Positions 8,101-13,395 of a stretch of 13,395 nucleotides of DNA are shown piece by piece. Within the stretch, counting starts at the first letter, position 1; each line of letters starts with the position of its first letter. The DNA comes from Arthrobacter sp. Lineage in GTDB: Bacteria > Actinomycetota > Actinomycetes > Actinomycetales > Micrococcaceae. The translations under genes and the position numbers were made by a program. Location: contig JAPSIT010000044.1 of assembly GCA_031178585.1 (NCBI GenBank), positions 1 through 13,395 of the forward strand, given 5' to 3'. The notes under the pieces were generated by a model. It made no database searches, had not been told where the DNA came from, and saw only the letters and a list, made by a program, of their open reading frames with translations.

Positions 8101-8787
8101 CTCGAGCGCGGTGAGCGCCGCGCCGATTTCGGATCCCATCAGCATGGTTCCGGTGGTCTCGACAGTCACCTCGACAAAGATGGGGAGCCGGACGCCGCGG
8201 GCCACAATCGCCTGCTTGCAACCGTTGACCGCGGCTTTGGTCTGCAGGAGGTCCTGGCTCGTTTCGATGAGGAATGCATCCGCTCCCCCGTCGATGAGGC
8301 CTTCGGCCTGCAGGGCGAACGTCTGCTTAAGGTAGTCGTAGCTGGTGTGCCCCAGGCTGGGGAGCTTCGTGCCCGGACCCATCGAGCCCAGGACCCACCG
8401 CATCCGTCCGTCCGCGGCTTCCGCAGCCTCGGCACGCTCCCTGGCGATCTGCGCGCCCTTCCGGGCGAGCTCTTCGATCCGGTCATCGATGCCGTAGTCG
8501 GAGAGGTTTGACCAGTTCGCGCCGAAGGTGTTGGTTTCCACCGCATCGATCCCCACCGCGAAGTACGCGTCGTGGATGTCCGCGATGACATCAGGACGTG
8601 TGTCATTGAGGATCTCGTTGCAGCCTTCCAGCCCCTGGAAATCAGCCTCCAGCGACAGTTCCCGGTCCTGCAGCATGGTGCCCATCGCCCCGTCGGCGAT
8701 GACGACCCGCTGGTTCACTGCATCCAGAAGCGATTGGGAACGAGAGGGACGAGAGACAGGGTCGATATCGAGCGCAAAACGAGGCAT
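5125..8787 (-). CDS. metH: Methionine synthase, cobalamin-dependent
   Basis: The enzyme moves a methyl group from 5-methyltetrahydrofolate to homocysteine via bound cobalamin, making methionine in the cytoplasm. The 1220 residues have the full MetH order. The homocysteine domain (about 20-325) has zinc ligands Cys240 (GLNCATGP) and Cys306-Cys307 (GGCCGTT). A Ser/Gly-rich linker (about 326-345) leads to the folate domain (about 355-620). The B12 cap (about 660-755) is followed by the B12 domain (about 760-895), where DVHDIGK provides the cobalt ligand His774. The C-terminal activation domain carries GYPACPD (1167-1173). Length is normal and no key residue is missing. The ATG at 8787 lacks a ribosome site but follows a -10-like TAGTCT by six bases, so a leaderless message is likely. 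It ends tail-to-tail with the ECF transporter, overlapping by 11 bases. Confidence 0.97.
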   Translation of the reverse strand: MPRFALDIDPVSRPSRSQSLLDAVNQRVVIADGAMGTMLQDRELSLEADFQGLEGCNEILNDTRPDVIADIHDAYFAVGIDAVETNTFGANWSNLSDYGIDDRIEELARKGAQIARERAEAAEAADGRMRWVLGSMGPGTKLPSLGHTSYDYLKQTFALQAEGLIDGGADAFLIETSQDLLQTKAAVNGCKQAIVARGVRLPIFVEVTVETTGTMLMGSEIGAALTALEPLGVDAIGLNCATGPDEMSEHLRHLSKQSSVAIACMPNAGLPVLTADGAHYPLSPVELATSHEQFVREFGLGLVGGCCGTTPEHMAAVVERLAPFRSASGSSGGTSPASGSKTGGRVPTEREAGIASLYQHVNFDQESSYLAIGERTNANGSKAFRQAMLEERWDDCVDIAREQIRVGAHLLDVCIDYVGRDGVADIKEVVSRFASASTLPLVIDSTEPPVLQAGLEHIGGRPIINSVNYEDGDGPESRFARIMPLVKEHGTAVIALTIDEQGQARTTEGKVAIASRLVEALVGEWGMRVEDIIVDALTFPIATGQEETRRDGIETIEAIRQITAKYPGIHTTLGVSNVSFGLNPAARIVLNSVFLHEAVQAGLSSGIIDAAKIVPLASLPEEQRKVALDLVWDRREYDADGNVTYDPLASMLDMFAGVDTAALRDQRAAELAALPTGERLQRRIIDGEGKGLEEDLDLARSEGIGPLAIINDYLLEGMKVVGERFGAGEMQLPFVLQSAEVMKSAVALLEPHMEKSDASGKGTMVIATVRGDVHDIGKNLVDIILTNNGYKVINLGIKQPIADIIAAAEEHDADVIGMSGLLVKSTVVMKENLAELQSRGLGKKWPVILGGAALTRAYVEQDLAGQFDGEVRYAKDAFEGLSLMEPLVRVARGEAPDAVGLPPLKKRLHRTGAKVTLTEPEAMPGRSDVASDNPVPAPPFWGTRIVRGVALHDFAAFLDERATFMGQWGLKPGRGEDGASYEELVEREGRPRLRYWMDRILAEQMLDASVAYGYFPVVSEGEQVLVLHHGTDPDGVLGTAGLLAPDGGSGGPIGTERLRFDFPRQRRDRHLCLSDFVRSRESGQVDVLPVQLVTAGGNVDEVTAELFKGNHYRDYYELNGLVMQLTEALAEFWHARIRSELGFAAEEPKDKAGLFKLDYRGARFSLGYPACPDMEDRRKVVELLHPERMGVVLSDELMLHPEQSTDAFVFHHPEAKYFKV

Positions 8788-8793
8788 GTGAAC

Positions 8794-8799
8794 AGACTA
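8794..8799 (-). promoter_or_regulatory. Candidate -10 hexamer for leaderless metH
   Basis: On the minus strand TAGTCT is followed by GTTCAC and then the metH ATG, placing the predicted transcript start at or next to the start codon. Immediately upstream is a perfect inverted repeat, CGGGC-CTC-GCCCG (8800-8812). It occupies the spacer next to the -10 and could be an operator or the end signal of the lipid kinase gene. No clear -35 is seen. Confidence 0.45.
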
Positions 8800-8888
8800 C
8801 GGGCGAGGCCCGAAACAGTGCGCCATGTTTCCATGTGCTACGACGGCGCCTGGTCGCTTGGTATCCACACAATGAGGCAAATCAGTTA

Positions 8889-9860
8889 TCAGCTGGACGG
8901 GCCCTCTCGCGGGGCACGCCGTCCGTCGAGCGAGGCGCTGTTGCTGTTCTGCGGTACCACGACGTGCACGGCGTTGCGCTCTATGGTGAAGGACGTTGGC
9001 GTGGCAGTGGCGATCTCGCCGTCGAGGTTCACCGGCAGTGACGGCTCGGTGACCAGCCGGACGCACCTGCTCGTCAGGTGATGCACCCGCTCGTGCTGGA
9101 CGAAGCTTCCGTCCCTGAGCGACCTCGCGATCCTCACATGCTCCCGCACCCCCGCCATTATGATGGCGTAGATGTCAAGGGTGTGGTCGTCGATCCCCGC
9201 GGTCGGTGAGACCGTATTGCCGCCGCCGTAGTGCCGGCCGTTGCCGACGGCGACCTGGAGCAGGTTCGCGAGCTCTATCGGCTGATGGTCCCCGTCCGGG
9301 AACTCGAGCCGGGCTGGGAATGGCTGGTGCCGGCGGTAAGCCCGCAGAGTGGCGACGCCGTACGCCAGCGGCCCGATGAACCGCTTCAGGCGATGGTTGA
9401 GAGCCTCCGTGACGCCCACGGACAGGCCAGCGGAGGCGACGTTGAGGAACGGCTCGCCGTTCGCCCTGCCGAGATCGATATCGACCACCTTCCCGTCTGC
9501 GACGGCAGCGCATGCCTCCGCGAGGTCTTTCCCTATCTCAAGCGTGCGGGCGAGGTCGTTGGCGGTGCCCAGCGGAAGAATCCCGAGCGTGACGTCGGTG
9601 CCGGCCACCCTGCCGGCGGCGCAGCTCACCGTCCCGTCGCCACCGCCGACCACGATCAGGTCGTGCCCGTCCGCGATCGCCCCGTCGAGCGTCGCGGCCA
9701 GCTCCGCTCCCGACGGAACGTGGTGCACGGAGGTGATCGGCACGCCGGCCTTGTACAGCGTATCCACCGCACGGTCGTGCGCGGCCCCGCCGCGGCGTGA
9801 TCCGGCGTTAATTACCACGGCAACAGAGCGCGCCTCTCGGGCAACCTTCATGTGGGACAT
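8889..9860 (-). CDS. YegS/DagK-type lipid kinase (diacylglycerol kinase catalytic domain)
   Basis: The 323-residue product belongs to the diacylglycerol/lipid kinase family, which phosphorylates a lipid hydroxyl using ATP and feeds phospholipid turnover. The nucleotide-binding motif GGGDGT lies at 72-77. The family motif PLGTANDLAR (about 96-105) follows, then LNVASAGLSVGVTEALN and a C-terminal LPVNLDGE typical of the beta-sandwich half. The ATG at 9860 is chosen over an upstream in-frame ATG at 9896 because GAGGA sits 6 bases before it. The gene reads in the same direction as metH with a 101-base gap containing the candidate metH promoter, so the two are probably separate transcripts. The exact lipid substrate cannot be told from sequence. 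Confidence 0.9.
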   Translation of the reverse strand: MSHMKVAREARSVAVVINAGSRRGGAAHDRAVDTLYKAGVPITSVHHVPSGAELAATLDGAIADGHDLIVVGGGDGTVSCAAGRVAGTDVTLGILPLGTANDLARTLEIGKDLAEACAAVADGKVVDIDLGRANGEPFLNVASAGLSVGVTEALNHRLKRFIGPLAYGVATLRAYRRHQPFPARLEFPDGDHQPIELANLLQVAVGNGRHYGGGNTVSPTAGIDDHTLDIYAIIMAGVREHVRIARSLRDGSFVQHERVHHLTSRCVRLVTEPSLPVNLDGEIATATPTSFTIERNAVHVVVPQNSNSASLDGRRAPREGPSS

Positions 9861-9912
9861 GGTAGGTCCTCGGCCTGTTAAATTAAATCGCTGCAAACCG
9901 CGTCCGCACCCG

Positions 9913-10113
9913 GTGGAACGTCTGAGCTACGACGAGGTGACCATCGATGCCATTGCAAGGGCGTCGGGGGTGAGCAGGTCAACCCTGTACCGTCACTGGC
10001 CCTTACGGCAGATTCTGGTGCTGGAAGCGCTCCTGACGCCGCCCCAGTCGTGTGGAACTTTTGGTGCCACTTCGTACCATTCCTTACTCCCGGGCCTGCC
10101 GCGGACTCCATAG
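9913..10113 (+). pseudogene. TetR-family DNA-binding domain remnant
   Basis: From about 9922 to 10032 the frame reads LSYDEVTIDAIARASGVSRS followed by TLYRHWPLRQILVLEAL. This is the helix-turn-helix of TetR/AcrR repressors, including the usual TLYRHW recognition-helix end. The first helix (normally RILDAALxLLxERG) is missing upstream. After EALLTP the sequence no longer resembles a TetR ligand domain and stops at 10113. A GTG at 9913 is the only nearby start and has no ribosome site. The fragment is truncated at both ends. It was probably a divergent repressor between the lipid kinase and the AhpD-like gene. Confidence 0.6.
10062..10079. promoter_or_regulatory. Inverted repeat upstream of the AhpD-like gene
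   Basis: TGGTGC (10062-10067) and GTACCA (10074-10079) form an imperfect palindrome around CACTTC with one G-T mismatch. GGAA and TTCC lie on the two outer sides. It is about 85 bases before the AhpD-like start and just after the TetR remnant, a reasonable place for an operator. Function is inferred from position only. Confidence 0.25.
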
Positions 10114-10163
10114 TTGAACCAGCGCCGGAACGAGCGTCCAGGACCAGGAAAAGGATTCAAGCC

Positions 10164-10643
10164 ATGACCACCACTGCAACGGCACCACGGACCAACGTCG
10201 GCAGCAGGCACCCCGAGCTGTATGCCTCAGTGGCGACCATGGCCACCTTGGCGGAGCAAGCCGCCCTCGCCGAAGGGCTCTCCCCCCTGCTCATCGAACT
10301 GATCAAGATCCGGGTCTCCCAAATCAACGGCTGCGCCTACTGCCTGCGCATCCACACCACCGACTCCCTCGCCAAAGGAGAGACCCAGGACCGGCTCAGC
10401 GTACTCCCGGCATGGCGGGAAACACGGTACTTCGACGAGCAGGAACGCTCCGCCCTGACCTTGGCCGAATACCTCACCCTGATCAAGGACTCCCACGCCA
10501 ACCGGCACCTGTACGAAGCCGCCGCAGAACACCTGACCCCGGGCCAACTGTCAGCCGTCACCTGGGTGGCCTTGTCCATCAACACCTTCAACCGCATCGC
10601 AATCAGCAGCTCCTATCGGGTCGCACCCACATTGCAACGCTGA
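10164..10643 (+). CDS. AhpD-like carboxymuconolactone decarboxylase family protein
   Basis: The 159-residue protein has the AhpD-type redox motif. Glu45 lies 12 residues before Cys57, and Cys57-x-x-Cys60 is followed by His64 (GCAYCLRIH). This matches the spacing of the proton-relay Glu, CxxC and His in the alkylhydroperoxidase AhpD. Such proteins are cytoplasmic thiol peroxidases or related oxidoreductases. Members with the CxxC are more likely redox-active than true decarboxylases. The ATG at 10164 is chosen because AAAAGGA precedes it with about 8 bases of spacing. The longer frame from 10050 begins in unrelated sequence. It lies 114 bases upstream of the MFS gene on the same strand. The physiological peroxide or reducing partner is unknown. 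Confidence 0.88.
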   Translation: MTTTATAPRTNVGSRHPELYASVATMATLAEQAALAEGLSPLLIELIKIRVSQINGCAYCLRIHTTDSLAKGETQDRLSVLPAWRETRYFDEQERSALTLAEYLTLIKDSHANRHLYEAAAEHLTPGQLSAVTWVALSINTFNRIAISSSYRVAPTLQR

Positions 10644-10721
10644 ACCGGGGTGCAGGAGGATGCTCCTCAGACCGCCGCCCGGATCATCTTGTCAGGCTGG
10701 ACCGCAACCGGGAGGTGACCG

Positions 10722-10750
10722 TGTTCAGGCCTGCTTGTTGTCAGTACACT
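10722..10750 (+). promoter_or_regulatory. Candidate promoter for a leaderless MFS message
   Basis: TGTTCA (10722-10727), a 17-base spacer and TACACT (10745-10750) form a plausible -35/-10 pair. The -10 ends 7 bases before the MFS ATG at 10758, and no ribosome site is present, which together suggest a leaderless transcript. Confidence 0.45.
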
Positions 10751-10757
10751 GGGACGC

Positions 10758-12269
10758 ATGACCGAGCAGGAACCGGCCCTGCCCAGGGCCACTGCGGCCT
10801 CCGGCGGCGGTGCGGACTTCCCCGAGGACGGGTCTGTCACCTCCGGGACGGTCGGGGACGGCGAGGCCGAGCACTTGGCCAGTCCCGAGTCCATTGACAC
10901 GTCCTTGCGCAGTCCGGCGCAGCGGTCCCGCACCTTCGCCGGGATCCTGGTGAACACCGCCCTCGCCAACATCACGACGAGCTACCTGTGGTTCGCCCTG
11001 ACTTTCTGGGTGTACCTGGAGACACGCAATGTGATCGCCACCGGGGTGGTCGGCGGCGCGTACATGCTGCTCATCGCCCTTTCGAGCATCAGCTTCGGCA
11101 CCTTCGTGGACCGCTACCGCAAGCTGACCGTAATGCGCTTCGCGGCAGCGTTCACCCTGGTGATGTTCGTGCTGTCCGGGGTCATGTTCCTGCTGACACC
11201 GACCGCCCGGCTGCTGGACCTGGGCCAGCCGTGGTTCTGGATCTTCACCCTGATCATCCTGATCGGTGCGGTGGTGGAAAACATGCGCAACATCGCCCTC
11301 TCCACCACCGTCACCATCCTCATCGAGCCGGACCGCCGCGCCAACGCCAACGGAATGGTGGGTATGGTGCAGGGACTGATGTTCATCGTCACCTCGCTGC
11401 TCTCCGGGCTGTCGGTCGGGTTGCTGGGCATGGGGTGGACCATCGTCCTCGCGCTGACGCTCACGGCGCTCGCCTTCGCGCACCTGATCACCTTGCGCAT
11501 GCCCGAGGAAGTGCGCCCAGCCGCCACAGACGCGCACGGTGGATTCGATCTGCGCGGCTCACTGGCTGCCGTGCTGGCCATAGCCGGATTGTTCGCGCTC
11601 ATCCTGTTTTCCACGTTCAACAACTTCATCGGCGGCGTCTATATGGCGCTGATGGATCCGTACGGCCTGGAAATGTTCTCTGTGGAGATGTGGGGGGCCG
11701 TCTTCGCACTCGGCTCCACCGGGTTCATCGTGGGCGGCGCTCTGATCGGCAAATTCGGGCTCGGGACCAACCCTCTCCGCACCATGCTCATAGCGGTGAT
11801 CGTCATGGGGTTCCTCGGCGCGGTGTTCACGGTGCGGGAGTGGGCCTGGCTTTATGTCGCCGGCATCTGGCTGTACCTGGTCCTGATACCTTTCGTGGAG
11901 GCCGCCGAGCAGACTGTCATCCAGCAGGTTGTGCCTCTGCCCCGCCAAGGCAGGGTCTTCGGATTCGCCATGGCGTTCGAGTCTGCGGCGGCGCCGATCA
12001 CCGCGTTCCTCATCGCCCCCCTCGCCCAATTCTGGATCATCCCGTATGCGCGCTCGGCTGAAGGCGCCGCCCGGCTGGCCCCGCTGCTGGGCGAGGGTAC
12101 TTCCCGCGGCATCGCTCTGGTATTCCTGATCGCCGGGATCGTCATGATCGCCGCCGCGCTGCTGGCCTTCCTGACCCCCGTCTACAGACGGGTCTCGGCG
12201 TCGTATGCGCGCTCGGCTGCAGAGCAGCCTGCGACGGTGACGGCGCTCCCCCGCCCTGAGGATGCGTAG
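10758..12269 (+). CDS. MFS transporter, probable drug/proton exporter
   Basis: The 503-residue membrane protein shows about 12 hydrophobic segments (first at about 61-88, last at about 452-474). MFS motif A appears as GTFVDRYRKLTVM at about 114-126, in the loop after the second helix. The overall layout resembles the DHA3-type efflux branch (chromosomally encoded macrolide or multidrug exporters). Residues 1-55 form an unusually long, acidic, Ser/Gly-rich cytoplasmic head, and the C-terminus is a 25-residue polar tail. A segment of about 25 polar residues (about 427-451) separates the last two helices. The start relies on a -10 hexamer at leaderless distance. A downstream start would remove only the disordered head. 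The substrate cannot be read from sequence. Confidence 0.9.
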   Translation: MTEQEPALPRATAASGGGADFPEDGSVTSGTVGDGEAEHLASPESIDTSLRSPAQRSRTFAGILVNTALANITTSYLWFALTFWVYLETRNVIATGVVGGAYMLLIALSSISFGTFVDRYRKLTVMRFAAAFTLVMFVLSGVMFLLTPTARLLDLGQPWFWIFTLIILIGAVVENMRNIALSTTVTILIEPDRRANANGMVGMVQGLMFIVTSLLSGLSVGLLGMGWTIVLALTLTALAFAHLITLRMPEEVRPAATDAHGGFDLRGSLAAVLAIAGLFALILFSTFNNFIGGVYMALMDPYGLEMFSVEMWGAVFALGSTGFIVGGALIGKFGLGTNPLRTMLIAVIVMGFLGAVFTVREWAWLYVAGIWLYLVLIPFVEAAEQTVIQQVVPLPRQGRVFGFAMAFESAAAPITAFLIAPLAQFWIIPYARSAEGAARLAPLLGEGTSRGIALVFLIAGIVMIAAALLAFLTPVYRRVSASYARSAAEQPATVTALPRPEDA

Positions 12270-12316
12270 AGCTGACAATAATTGGGCCAGCAGCTTTTGA
12301 ACGAATAGCTTTTACG

Positions 12317-12346
12317 AGCGGCGCCGCCAGATGAGGCGTTGCCGCT
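12317..12346. terminator. Possible terminator between convergent MFS and reductase genes
   Basis: AGCGGC (12317-12322) pairs with GCCGCT (12341-12346). An inner GCC/GGC pairing is offset by a three-base bulge. It lies in the 78-base gap between two stop codons that face each other. There is no T-tract, so support is positional. Confidence 0.3.
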
Positions 12347-12347
12347 G

Positions 12348-12980
12348 CTAGAAGCCGTGTCCAGGGTCGACAGTGGCCGTTGCGTACTCCGGACGCCCGC
12401 GCGGCCGATACGTCTGCATCGTGATGCCCCCGGACGTGCTCCGCGAGCTCAGCAGATCGAGCGCGATGTCCGGCCCGGACTCGGGGAACAGCCGCGTCCC
12501 CTGGCCGACGATGACGGGATACGTGACCAGGTCGAGCTGATCGACCAGGCCGTTGGCGAGTAGCCAGCGGACGAGGACACCACTCCCCGGCACCAGCAGA
12601 TCGCCGTCGTAATGGGCCTTCAGATCACCGAGGGCCGCGGCGACGTCGCCGTGCAGGACAGTCGTGCCTGCCCACTGCGGATCGACGAGGCTGGTAGATA
12701 CCACGTACTTGGGCCGGCTGTTCAGCGCCGCGGCTATCGGATTCGTGCTCGGATCGGCCATCGCTCCCCAGTAGCCGGCGAAGATCTCGTACGTCTGCCG
12801 GCCAAAAAGGAACGCGGCCGCGCCTCCGTAAACCCTGTTGAGATAGTCCCCGGCTTCGGCGTCGAGAAGTGGTATGGCCCATCCGCCGCGGTCGAAGCCG
12901 CCGGAGCGATCCTCGTCTGGTCCGCCCAACCCCTGCATCACACCGTCCACCGAGACATTGGTCGTGGTCGTCAACCTCAT
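12348..12980 (-). CDS. RibD C-terminal/dihydrofolate reductase family protein
   Basis: The 210-residue product belongs to the RibD-C/YyaP-like branch of the DHFR fold, NAD(P)H-dependent reductases whose substrates are mostly unknown. Visible family marks are MRLTTTTNVSVDGVMQG at the N-terminus and FGRQTYEIFAGYW (about 59-71). Near the nucleotide site are LVPGSGVLVRWLL (about 128-140) and YPVIVGQGTRLF (about 154-165). Length is close to the usual 180-210. GAGGTG lies 7 bases before the ATG at 12980, which fixes the start. It is convergent with the MFS gene and upstream of it lies an inverted repeat. It is unlikely to be the essential folate DHFR. Confidence 0.9.
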   Translation of the reverse strand: MRLTTTTNVSVDGVMQGLGGPDEDRSGGFDRGGWAIPLLDAEAGDYLNRVYGGAAAFLFGRQTYEIFAGYWGAMADPSTNPIAAALNSRPKYVVSTSLVDPQWAGTTVLHGDVAAALGDLKAHYDGDLLVPGSGVLVRWLLANGLVDQLDLVTYPVIVGQGTRLFPESGPDIALDLLSSRSTSGGITMQTYRPRGRPEYATATVDPGHGF

Positions 12981-12998
12981 GTCGTGTCACCTCGTTGA

Positions 12999-13269
12999 AC
13001 AACGGCGGCGGACTTCTTGCCAATCCGCGCTGCTTGCTACAGACAAGCACACTTGCAGGAGCCGCGCGAGGGCGAAACAGCCACCTGCCGCCCCACTGAA
13101 GGTGCGACGGCAATGACTGTGCCCCCGAAGAGTTGGACCACGTCCAAGGGAGGGTCAAGCACCAGGTGACGTTCGCCCAAATCATCGTCCTTGCCTGGCG
13201 GTTCAGCCGCTGCGGGTAGTCAGCGAACTCACCGGCCGGGGCTTCCCGCCGTCGTCCGCGACCCACGCG
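12999..13269. other. Non-coding stretch upstream of the reductase
   Basis: No frame here reads like a protein in either direction. The open frame at 12625-13266 (minus) is mostly an antiframe of the reductase with an unconvincing Trp/Arg-rich extension. The only structure seen is the inverted repeat at 13031-13049. The reductase promoter should lie here but no clear -35/-10 pair was found. Confidence 0.5.
13031..13049. promoter_or_regulatory. Perfect inverted repeat, candidate operator
   Basis: TGCTTG (13031-13036) and CAAGCA (13044-13049) are exact complements separated by seven bases. The site is about 50 bases upstream of the reductase ATG, a normal operator position. No regulator gene is adjacent within the window. 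Confidence 0.35.
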
Positions 13270-13395
13270 TCACCGCATCCGGTTCTTGAGGGCCACCACG
13301 CCAGCCGCGGCGGCCAATGCGGCAAAGGCACGACGCTTTGCCGTACGGCGGGCGCCGTGCCATCCGCCGCTCACCGAAGCCGTCCGTACCCGGTT
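13270..13395 (-). CDS. 3' end of an unidentified gene, cut by the window edge
   Basis: A minus-strand frame is open from the window edge to TGA at 13270-13272, giving 41 residues that end in FAALAAAAGVVALKNRMR. The basic stretch RRTAKRRA followed by an Ala-rich hydrophobic run would suit a short C-terminal membrane anchor or helix. A GTG at about 13374 could also start a 34-residue peptide. I do not recognise it. Confidence 0.3.
   Translation of the reverse strand, partial: NRVRTASVSGGWHGARRTAKRRAFAALAAAAGVVALKNRMR

Noticed and set aside
7561..8511. 316-codon plus-strand frame
   Set aside because: Antisense to metH, whose domains and catalytic residues are intact across this stretch.
10030..10163. 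ECF41-type sigma promoter before the AhpD-like gene
   Set aside because: Genes of this family are often controlled by ECF41 sigma factors, but the TGTCACA/CGTC pattern is not present and no sigma gene is in the window.
10654..10667. AGGAG-GATG-CTCCT hairpin after the AhpD-like gene
   Set aside because: Only five pairs with no T-tract; the AGGAGG is not followed by a convincing gene.
12625..13266. 213-codon minus-strand frame
   Set aside because: Most of it is a different frame of the reductase gene, and the remaining part lacks a ribosome site and protein-like character.

Overview
The window is high-GC DNA with GTG starts and several -10 hexamers placed 6-7 bases before a start codon. These traits and the protein sequences suggest an actinobacterium, most likely Arthrobacter or another Micrococcaceae. 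The genus is inferred from protein resemblance, not proven.

Layout. Bases 1-1230 are a decayed stretch. It holds a frameshifted NmrA-type NAD(P)-binding oxidoreductase with a 22-bp tandem duplication, a short unrecognised reading frame with an internal stop, and a truncated CHAD-like protein that has lost the family's basic residues. A small unknown gene (1230-1478, minus) follows.

The core is 1666-8799. A lipoprotein with a probable transcobalamin-like (DUF4430-type) domain overlaps by ATGA with a 966-residue protein. That protein carries a whole ECF vitamin transporter in one chain, in the order T component, two ATPases, S component. It converges on metH, the cobalamin-dependent methionine synthase. 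The two stop codons lie inside an 11-bp 3' overlap, next to a near-perfect 51-base hairpin that encodes the transporter's C-terminal tail and probably terminates both genes. The simplest reading is a B12 scavenging module beside a B12-dependent enzyme. The substrate is inferred, and I find no B12 riboswitch.

Upstream of metH on the same strand is a YegS/DagK-type lipid kinase. Then come a TetR helix-turn-helix remnant, an AhpD-like carboxymuconolactone decarboxylase family protein, a 12-helix MFS exporter (probably leaderless), and a convergent RibD/DHFR-type reductase. The last 400 bases are mostly non-coding, apart from an inverted repeat near the reductase start and the 3' end of an unidentified minus-strand gene at the window edge.

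No rRNA, tRNA, CRISPR array or complete mobile element was seen.
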